Below the pieces are notes generated by a model. That model worked only from the letters and a program-made list of their open reading frames with translations. It made no database searches and was not told where the DNA came from. The translations under genes were made by a program, and so were the position numbers. DNA of 6,546 nucleotides from Acidobacteriaceae bacterium (lineage in GTDB: Bacteria > Acidobacteriota > Terriglobia > Terriglobales > Acidobacteriaceae), in the NCBI GenBank assembly GCA_030040395.1, contig JASHTU010000003.1, forward strand, positions 1-6,546, read 5' to 3'. Shown here one piece after another: positions 1 through 5,319 of the stretch. Within the stretch, counting starts at the first letter, position 1. Every line of letters starts with the position of its first letter.

Positions 1-593
1 GTTTCCAGTATCCTGTCCACATTGAAATACCTCTCGTCTGTCCAACGCGCAAAGGTCACCGCATCGCGGTTTGAAAAATCCAGGGGCGCGGTAAGCAGCA
101 CCAAGTTGCGCAGCCCCTCGTCGGGCCGGAGGGCCGCGTAGATGGTGGTTAGAATCGCCCCGATGCACCAGCCCAGCATGCTGAACTCTTCGCTGCCGGA
201 GATGGCCTTCATCTTGCGGATTGCCCGTGGAAGGTACTCGAGAGCGTAGTCATCGAACTTCAAATGCCTGTCTTCAAGTCCCGGCACGCCCCAATCCAGG
301 AGGTAAACATCGAACCCTTGACCGACCATGTGCTCCACAAAGCTGTATCCCGGGCGCAAATCCAGAATCCAGGAACGAGTGATCAGCGCGAAGATCAGAA
401 GCAAAGGAATACGGTAACGGCATGCGGGAGGGACAACCGGCGTGTAGCGATAGAGCTTTGCTTTGTTCAGCGTCCAGACGGTTTCCTTCGGTGTCTGGCC
501 GACCATGGCCCGGGTGGAAACGATTCTGTTGAACTTTTGCAGCCTTTCGGCGAACTCCAGCCATCGGTTGGTCAGCATTGACGGCTCGGGCAT
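1..593 (-). CDS. phaC: PHA-synthase-like alpha/beta hydrolase (PhaC class III type), 3' end outside window
   Basis: The visible 197 residues match the N-terminal half of a poly(3-hydroxyalkanoate) synthase, which polymerises hydroxyacyl-CoA into storage polyester in the cytoplasm. An early TPKETVW-x6-KLYRY segment (about residues 35-50), typical of PhaC/PhaC-like proteins, is followed by the hydrolase core: IPLLLIFALITRSWILDL (62-79), DVYLLDWG (95-102) and the nucleophile elbow GWCIGA (141-146). Cys143 is in the lipase-box position, cysteine being the mark of PhaC rather than of ordinary esterases. The catalytic Asp and His lie beyond the left edge, so activity cannot be confirmed. I chose the ATG at 593 because GGGAG (601-605) sits 7 nt upstream. 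The frame stays open upstream to a stop near 750, and an ATG at 659 would add 22 residues but has no well-placed ribosome site. No phaE or phasin is visible. Family fold is secure; polymerase versus a PhaC-like hydrolase is less so. Confidence 0.85.
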   Translation of the reverse strand, partial: MPEPSMLTNRWLEFAERLQKFNRIVSTRAMVGQTPKETVWTLNKAKLYRYTPVVPPACRYRIPLLLIFALITRSWILDLRPGYSFVEHMVGQGFDVYLLDWGVPGLEDRHLKFDDYALEYLPRAIRKMKAISGSEEFSMLGWCIGAILTTIYAALRPDEGLRNLVLLTAPLDFSNRDAVTFARWTDERYFNVDRILE

Positions 594-687
594 TGCCTGT
601 CTCCCTTCCGTCGATTCTGGGGGCGACTCTCCGGAACCGGTCTTCGCCTGTTCCGCCATCGCGCCGGCATGCAGCGCCTCCCACAGC

Positions 688-885
688 TTATGGTGATCCT
701 CTTCGCTGCACGGACCCTGACGCGCTCCGTCCACGTCGATGGAACGGCCTCAATAGCTTGTTCTCATCGAGGGCGAGAAAGAATGCATGGTTGGTCTCAA
801 AGCGGCCCTGCCTGGCGCCCTCAACAAGATCCACCTCACTATAAGCGAACTGGCGCAGCGACGGCAACGCCGCCGGCATCGCCAT
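688..885 (-). pseudogene. Remnant resembling the N-terminus of a GH127/DUF1680 glycosidase
   Basis: This 65-codon open frame contains FAYSEVDLVEGARQG followed by NHAFFLALDENKLLRPFHRR. That resembles the start of the mature part of GH127 (DUF1680, beta-L-arabinofuranosidase) proteins, where a SEV-x-LL-x-GPF segment precedes a LxLDxDRLLxxFR helix and then an RAGLPAPG loop. Here the loop is degraded to RGRSASGS, the frame soon meets a stop at 688-690, and the several hundred residues of the catalytic barrel are absent. There is no Shine-Dalgarno sequence before the ATG at 885 and no signal peptide, although such enzymes are usually exported. The piece lies between DUF5996 (81 bp upstream on the same strand) and the PhaC-like gene. 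I infer a decayed fragment rather than a working gene. The family assignment is from memory of the motif; a small unrelated orphan ORF is the alternative. Confidence 0.42.
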
Positions 886-966
886 GGGTGCACCATGACG
901 TGACGAGGCTGTAACGCCGCAGCGGCTATCCAGCTTTCATAAACGCCAACTATCTCAAGGGATTGT

Positions 967-1890
967 TCACGTGGTCTCAATCCCACGTTCAAGCGCTTCG
1001 CGGTCCCAGCGGCCGAGCGTGGCCGCGGCCTCGTAGGTGGAATCGCAGAAATCGAGCAGGGCAGCCGAAGGGGACGCCGCATTGCGGACGTCGTCATACA
1101 TCAGGATGAACTCGCGAAGTTGCCGGTCATAGTGCGCCGCCGCCGGCCGCACTGTGGCCGCGAAAAATCCTTGCGGCTCCGGCGCGGCGTAGGAATAAAA
1201 CGCCGGGTCGCCCAAACCGGCTCCCGGCCAGAAGCCGATGCTGCTGACTTCGTGTGAATACGCTTCTCGGGTCACCGCGTCGGCGCCCGGACGCTCGGAC
1301 GCGCGCCGCCCGGAAAAGCGCGTGACCGCCAGATCGAAGCTGCCCCAGAAAAAATGAACAGGACTGCACTTGCCGATGAATGCCGATCGGAATTCCTGAA
1401 AGATTGTCTGCGCCGACAGGAGAATTCGCCAGAACTTTTGCACCGCGTCACGATCGTAAGCAGCGTGGATGAAGTCCTCGTCAAATGGAATCGGATGGGG
1501 AACTTCGACAGGCATTTTCCAAATCTTTACTTCGATACCGGCCTCTCGCAGCATGCTCAGGAACGCACGATAGAAGTCGGCCACGGAGCGAGCGATCAGC
1601 GCAAGGGACTGCTCGCGTCCGGCCACGGTGCGCAGCATGAGTTGGTGCTCCAGAAAATCGAATTGCAGCTCAAACGCGGCGCCGCCGTACGGAATCGCTG
1701 AAGTGGTCAACCCACGCGTATTGACGTAGAGCGGTACGTGCCACCAGTGGTTGACGGGCGGCGCGAGAGCGAGCCGCACCTTGCCCACAATTTGAGTCCA
1801 CATGTGCAGCGTTTCGCACGTATCCTGCCAGGAGGCGAGAGGGAGCGCAGGCCAGCATTGACCATTATCGATGCGCCCGGTCGATTCCAT
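967..1890 (-). CDS. DUF5996 family protein (complete, function unknown)
   Basis: A 307-residue soluble protein matching DUF5996 along its full length. Recognisable blocks in order are WPALPLASWQDTCETLHMW (13-31), the IVGKVRLALAPPVNHWWHV stretch (34-52), VNTRGLTTSAIPYG (56-69), FELQFDFLEHQL (73-84), VKIWKMPVEVPHPIPFDED (121-139), the very conserved FIGKCSPVHFFWGSFDLA (171-188) with TRFSGR after it, EAYSHEVSSIGFWPG (209-223), and a C-terminal FCDSTYEAAA-x4-WDREAL segment. No catalytic mechanism is established for the family that I know of; the many invariant His, Trp and Asp residues suggest an enzyme or ligand-binding protein. The frame stays open up to 2148, but the ATG at 1890 is the start: GGGAG at 1898-1902 lies 7 nt before it and the family homology begins just after it. 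It appears monocistronic. No membrane segment or signal peptide is visible. Confidence 0.92.
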   Translation of the reverse strand: MESTGRIDNGQCWPALPLASWQDTCETLHMWTQIVGKVRLALAPPVNHWWHVPLYVNTRGLTTSAIPYGGAAFELQFDFLEHQLMLRTVAGREQSLALIARSVADFYRAFLSMLREAGIEVKIWKMPVEVPHPIPFDEDFIHAAYDRDAVQKFWRILLSAQTIFQEFRSAFIGKCSPVHFFWGSFDLAVTRFSGRRASERPGADAVTREAYSHEVSSIGFWPGAGLGDPAFYSYAAPEPQGFFAATVRPAAAHYDRQLREFILMYDDVRNAASPSAALLDFCDSTYEAAATLGRWDREALERGIETT

Positions 1891-2083
1891 ACACCTGCTC
1901 CCGCAAAGGTGGATTTCTCTTCCAATTGAGCCGTCGTATCGCCGAATCCCCGGCGCCCGTCGCGTGGCGTGTTCCTGCGCACCGGCCAAGGGTCGAACAG
2001 ATTCAAGGATACAGCGCGATCCCCTCTCAGCCTGGCTGCTGGAACCGCGCGGAGGCCGGCGAAGGGCAACGACAAGCCGGGGT
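1891..2083. other. Intergenic stretch without a recognisable gene
   Basis: No open frame here gives a recognisable protein on either strand. The start-proximal end must carry the leader and promoter of the minus-strand DUF5996 gene, but I see no good -35/-10 pair apart from the ribosome site at 1898-1902. The right part (about 2040-2083) contains low-complexity text of the kind GGCAACGACAAGCC, which leads directly into the palindrome at 2084-2111 and reminds me of dispersed intergenic repeats in acidobacterial genomes. Confidence 0.5.
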
Positions 2084-2111
2084 CCCCACGAAAACGTCTT
2101 CGTCCGTGGGG
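2084..2111. repeat. REP-like imperfect palindrome
   Basis: CCCCACG (2084-2090) is the exact reverse complement of CGTGGGG (2105-2111). Inside, ACG (2094-2096) pairs with CGT (2101-2103) around a TCTT tetraloop, leaving a small asymmetric internal loop (AAA against C). The structure is preceded by GGGGT, so the CCCC can pair on either side. There is no U-run on either strand, which argues against an intrinsic terminator. It abuts the transposase remnant that starts at 2112. A dispersed REP/BIME-type palindrome is my inference; a single copy cannot prove it. Confidence 0.5.
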
Positions 2112-2261
2112 TGGAAGGGTAAGGTTGAAAATCTTGTGGGCTACGCACGGCGGAACTTCATGACGCCGATTCCCCATGCATCGAGTTGGGAAGAACTGAA
2201 CGCGCAACTGGAGGCCGACCGCCAGCAGCGCCGATCGCGTGGTCACGGAGGCTCGCCGTGA
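2112..2261 (+). pseudogene. IS21-family transposase (IstA) fragment
   Basis: The frame read from 2112 gives WKGKVENLVGYARRNFM followed by TPIPHASSWEELNAQLEAD and RQQRRSRGH. This corresponds to the part of IS21-family IstA integrases where KGKVE carries the last acidic residue of the DDE triad, followed by the VGYxRRNFxxPxP-x4-SWxxLNxxL helix-rich segment and the Rxx(R)LRGH motif. In intact IstA (about 400-500 residues) the N-terminal helix-turn-helix and the first two catalytic aspartates come before it, and a C-terminal domain plus the IstB ATPase gene follow. All of those are missing. The frame ends at a TGA at 2259-2261, where the family would continue with an ETIGER-like segment. It is a dead relic of about 50 codons, on the opposite strand to its two neighbours, and marks a past insertion or rearrangement. 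Confidence 0.8.
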
Positions 2262-2262
2262 C
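2242..2262. terminator. Perfect 7-bp hairpin, possible terminator of the lipoprotein esterase gene
   Basis: GTCACGG (2242-2248) and CCGTGAC (2256-2262) form a perfect inverted repeat around a 7-nt loop. The hairpin starts 17 nt beyond the minus-strand esterase stop codon (2280-2282), a sensible place for transcript 3'-end formation. Neither strand has a T-tract after the stem, so if it acts as a terminator it would be of a non-canonical type or only stabilise the 3' end. It also overlaps the stop of the IstA relic and may instead be part of that element. Confidence 0.35.
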
Positions 2263-2279
2263 GGTGCAAGGAGGCTCCT

Positions 2280-3347
2280 CTATCGGGATGCGGCAATATG
2301 GTCATCAAGAAATCTCGCGATCAACTGGTCGGCTTCGCGGCTCTCGGGCAGATTGGCTTCATACCAGAAGCCATGATTGAGGGCTTCAAAGACAACCAAT
2401 TGCGCGTCGTCTCCGGCTTGAAGAAAGGCGCGGTGCAGGATTGTGGTTCCGCTCAACATCATGTCGCGGGTACTGGTGAGAAAGAGGGTTGGCGGCATGC
2501 CGTGCAGATCGGCGTACAACGGTGAAAGCACGGGGTCTTTGCGGTTGGCGGAGCCCACATAATCGGCGAGCCACTGAACGTTCTGACTTGGCGCGGTCAC
2601 CGGACCGCCCAACCCGCTGACGGAATAGATGGCTTGCGAGTCGCCCAGAGTGCTGAAGTCGCCCGTCGCGGTGAAGATGCCCAAGGCGCCGGGCAAGGGA
2701 AGGCCGAGTTGCTTGATCTTGACGGCGACCTCCGCGGTGAGAATGCCTCCGGCGGAAGCTCCGTAAATGGCGATTTGCATTGGCTTATAGCTGTGGAGCA
2801 GCTCTTTGTAGACGGCCACGGAGTCGTCGACCGCGGCGGGGAAGGGGTGCTCGGGCGCGAGCCGGTAAAGGACTGCGACCACCTTGGTTTGCGTCAGGTG
2901 AGCGATGGGAATCGACTCGGTGAGCGATCCGGAATCGGTGGTGAAGCCGCCTCCATGAAGATTGATAAGCACGCGATTGGTCTTGGCTGCGGGAACGCCG
3001 CCTGCCGGAGTGACGATGCGGACGGGGACGCCGGCGATGACGGATGATGCGACGTCAACGGGATAGAGAGCGCGATTGGCGGCGGAGTCGCGCGCCTGCG
3101 CGGCGTCCGTAAGGGCGCGCCTCTCGGCCACAGTCGCGGCGGTGCTGGAATTGGTGACGGAGCGCGCCAAATACTCCTGGGCCTCTGGGCTGATGGTTTG
3201 CGGCAGCGGAACCACGCGGGTGATATGCGCCACGCCCAGCGAATCCATAAAGGTGAAATCGGTTTGCGGGATGGAGGGCCCGGGCCGGCGCGAAGACGGG
3301 GCGCAGGCGGTCAAGGCGAGGAGAAGAATAGAGATTGCGATTCTCAT
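2280..3347 (-). CDS. Lipoprotein esterase of the hormone-sensitive-lipase (HSL, family IV) type
   Basis: A 355-residue alpha/beta hydrolase predicted to hydrolyse carboxyl esters outside the cytoplasm. The N-terminus is a lipoprotein signal: a short MRIAISILLLAL hydrophobic stretch and the lipobox LTAC with Cys15 as the lipidated residue. The HSL-type oxyanion-hole motif HGGGF is at 131-135, YRLAPEHPFPAA at 161-172, the nucleophile elbow GASAGG at 196-201 (Ser198; GDSAGG is the usual family form), the acid Asp295 in STRDMMLSGT, and the base His325 in NHGFW. All triad residues are therefore present and the length fits the family plus a signal and a linker of roughly 90 residues. Start at 3347: AGGTG at 3352-3356 is correctly spaced. 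It diverges from the type-B carboxylesterase gene across 172 bp. Natural substrate (acetylated sugar, lipid or aromatic ester) cannot be read from sequence. Confidence 0.93.
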   Translation of the reverse strand: MRIAISILLLALTACAPSSRRPGPSIPQTDFTFMDSLGVAHITRVVPLPQTISPEAQEYLARSVTNSSTAATVAERRALTDAAQARDSAANRALYPVDVASSVIAGVPVRIVTPAGGVPAAKTNRVLINLHGGGFTTDSGSLTESIPIAHLTQTKVVAVLYRLAPEHPFPAAVDDSVAVYKELLHSYKPMQIAIYGASAGGILTAEVAVKIKQLGLPLPGALGIFTATGDFSTLGDSQAIYSVSGLGGPVTAPSQNVQWLADYVGSANRKDPVLSPLYADLHGMPPTLFLTSTRDMMLSGTTILHRAFLQAGDDAQLVVFEALNHGFWYEANLPESREADQLIARFLDDHIAASR

Positions 3348-3392
3348 TTCACACCTGCCGGTGAGAGGGATGCGGTGAGCATGACGGGGAAG

Positions 3393-3420
3393 GCTAAAGG
3401 CGCGGGGAGGGATTTGTCAA
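3393..3420 (-). promoter_or_regulatory. Candidate sigma70-type promoter for the lipoprotein esterase
   Basis: On the minus strand a consensus -35 TTGACA (3415-3420) is followed after 16 bp by TTTAGC (3393-3398), a poor -10 with three of six consensus bases. A transcript would start near 3386 and give a leader of roughly 40 nt before the ATG at 3347. The -35 is convincing, the -10 is not. Confidence 0.3.
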
Positions 3421-3465
3421 CAGCAAACAGGATAGGAAACCGGATAGCGGCGCGCAGCCGAGGTT

Positions 3466-3495
3466 TTACCCTTGCGCGCGGCGGGGATGTATGAT
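3466..3495 (+). promoter_or_regulatory. Candidate promoter for the type-B carboxylesterase
   Basis: TATGAT (3490-3495) matches the -10 consensus in five of six bases, and TTACCC (3466-3471) lies 18 bp upstream as a weak -35. Transcription would begin near 3502, giving a leader of under 20 nt that still includes the ribosome site AAGGAG (3506-3511). A start this close also supports translation from the ATG at 3520 rather than from the upstream TTG or ATG codons. Confidence 0.28.
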
Positions 3496-3519
3496 TTTGT
3501 TCTTCAAGGAGAGCTGGCG

Positions 3520-5310
3520 ATGGCGAGGTTGGAGCAAGAAAGGCATGCAGAGACGCCTCAGAGACGCCCGGTTGCGGCTTCGGCGAGCCGGCGTACATTG
3601 CTGGGAGGGATGGCGGTTTTCGGTGCGGGATTAGCCGGCGCTCTTGCCGCATCCGGCAAGATGGACGCGCTTGCAGCAGCGGCGCCCGCCCGGGACTCTG
3701 ATGGCGCAGAGGTTCCCTGCGGGCGGAGCAAGGTGATGGCGTCGGATGCGGCAACGGTGGTGGAGCTGCCGGCGGGGAAGATTCGCGGCTACGAGCGGAA
3801 CGGCGTGTATATTTTCAAAGGCGTGCCGTACGGCGCCTCGACGTCAGGCGCGCGGCGCTTTATGCCGGCGGCTCCGCCTGAGCCGTGGACCGGGATACGC
3901 AATGCCCTGGCCTATGGCCGGATCTGCCCGCAGGAGGACTCGGCGCATTTCGTCACTGACGGGAAGAACCTGGCCAGCCATGACGAAGACGCATTCCTGC
4001 TGCATCGCGGCTCGGCGATCTGGACGCCGGGAGAAGACTGCCTGCGCGTGAATGTGTGGACTCCGGAGATCAACGGCTCGCATAAGCGCCCGGTGATGGT
4101 GTACATGCACGGAGGGGGATACTCGGGCGGCTGCGGTCACGATCTGCTCTCGTACGAAGGCGAGAGCCTCGCCCGCAATCACGACGTGGTTCTCGTGAAT
4201 CACAATCATCGATTAAATGTCTATGGATACTTGAATCTCGAAGCCATGGGTGAGGAAGATTTTGCGCCATCGGCCAATGTGGGCATGCTGGACTGCGTCG
4301 CGGTTCTGGAGTGGGTGCGGACGAACATTGCCTCGTTTGGCGGCGACCCCAACAATGTGACAATTTTCGGGCAATCGGGAGGCGGCGGGAAAGTGGCTGT
4401 TCTGATGGCGATGCCGGCGGCCAAGGGCTTGTTTCATCGCGCCATCATTCAGAGCGGGCCATTCCTGAAGGCGCTTACTCCCGATTATTCACAGCGGGTT
4501 GCAGAGCTGTTGTTGAACGAGCTTGGACTTTCCCGATCGCAGGTGAGAGCGCTCCAGACCATTCCCGTCGACCAGCTTTCCGGGGCCGCTGTTGAGACGC
4601 TCAAGAAGATGTCCCAGTCTCCCTCCCACGCAGGCTTTGGGGAAAGCGGTTGGGGCCCCACTGTCGATGGCCGATCGCTGTCCGTGCATCCTTTTGAACC
4701 GGGGGCGCCCGCGCTCTCGGCGGATGTTCCGTTGATCACGGGCACAAATTTGAACGAGAGCGTAAGCGGGCTTGACCACCCCGGCGCCAACTCGATGACA
4801 GATGAGGAGATGCATCGAAAGGTCCGCGAGGAGTTTGGCGGCAAGAGCGAGGCTATCATCGCCGCTTACCGGCGGGATTACCCAGACGCTAATCCGTTCG
4901 GCCTATACGCCGCCATTGCGACTTCGCGATGGCGCATTCCCGCATTCGCCCAGGCTGCCAGGAAAGCGGCCCTCGGCGCGGCCCCGGCTTACGTCTACAT
5001 TTACGCATGGCGAACCCCGGCGCTGGATAATCGCCCCGGCACGTTCCACGCGGCCGAGATTTCATTTGCGTTCGACAACGCCGAGATTTGCGACCACTAT
5101 AGCGCGGGTGATCCGAAAGCTTTCGCTTTGTGCAAGCAAATGTCGACGGCGTGGGTGAGTTTTGCGCGAACCGGGAATCCCAACCATAACGGTCTCCCGC
5201 GTTGGCCCGGATATTCGGCCGAGGCCCGTGCGACGATGTACTTCAACGCCCCGTGCGCGGTGCGCAACGATCCAGAGGGGGAAGGATTGAGGCTGATTGC
5301 GGGCGCATAA
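3520..5310 (+). CDS. Tat-exported type-B carboxylesterase (para-nitrobenzyl-esterase-like)
   Basis: A 596-residue member of the carboxylesterase type-B/cholinesterase family, expected to hydrolyse carboxyl esters. A twin-arginine signal, SRRTLLGG with Arg24-Arg25, precedes a hydrophobic GMAVFGAGLAGALAA stretch, so export of the folded enzyme is likely. Mature-domain landmarks are GKIRG-x9-FKGVPYG (86-105), oxyanion motif HGGGYSGG (197-204), type-B signature EDCLRVNVW (172-180), and the nucleophile elbow FGQSGGG (283-289; Ser286). The acid is Glu413 in GTNLNES and the base His510 in FHAAEISFAF, so the triad is complete. The elbow reads GQSGG where GESAGG is common. Start at 3520 is set by AAGGAG at 3506-3511, 8 nt upstream; the frame extends back to a TTG at 3472, which would bury the Tat signal. 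It diverges from the HSL-type esterase and converges on the membrane protein gene with 9 bp between stops. Substrate unknown. Confidence 0.94.
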   Translation: MARLEQERHAETPQRRPVAASASRRTLLGGMAVFGAGLAGALAASGKMDALAAAAPARDSDGAEVPCGRSKVMASDAATVVELPAGKIRGYERNGVYIFKGVPYGASTSGARRFMPAAPPEPWTGIRNALAYGRICPQEDSAHFVTDGKNLASHDEDAFLLHRGSAIWTPGEDCLRVNVWTPEINGSHKRPVMVYMHGGGYSGGCGHDLLSYEGESLARNHDVVLVNHNHRLNVYGYLNLEAMGEEDFAPSANVGMLDCVAVLEWVRTNIASFGGDPNNVTIFGQSGGGGKVAVLMAMPAAKGLFHRAIIQSGPFLKALTPDYSQRVAELLLNELGLSRSQVRALQTIPVDQLSGAAVETLKKMSQSPSHAGFGESGWGPTVDGRSLSVHPFEPGAPALSADVPLITGTNLNESVSGLDHPGANSMTDEEMHRKVREEFGGKSEAIIAAYRRDYPDANPFGLYAAIATSRWRIPAFAQAARKAALGAAPAYVYIYAWRTPALDNRPGTFHAAEISFAFDNAEICDHYSAGDPKAFALCKQMSTAWVSFARTGNPNHNGLPRWPGYSAEARATMYFNAPCAVRNDPEGEGLRLIAGA

Positions 5311-5319
5311 ATCAAATCG

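Noticed and set aside
274..684. 136-codon minus-strand open frame
   Set aside because: It overlaps the PhaC-like gene in a different frame; the PhaC frame carries the GWCIGA elbow and the conserved core strands.
750..1097. 115-codon minus-strand open frame spanning the end of DUF5996 and the GH127-like piece
   Set aside because: It is very Arg/Pro/Ala-rich without motifs, as expected for an alternative frame of GC-rich DNA.
1891..2148. 86-codon N-terminal extension of the DUF5996 frame
   Set aside because: The extension is Arg/Pro-rich, has no family similarity, overlaps the REP-like palindrome and the IstA relic, and the ATG at 1890 has a good ribosome site.
3472..3519. Upstream TTG/ATG starts of the type-B carboxylesterase
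   Set aside because: They would place 16 (or 11) extra residues before the Tat signal, lack good ribosome sites, and lie upstream of or inside the candidate -10 element.
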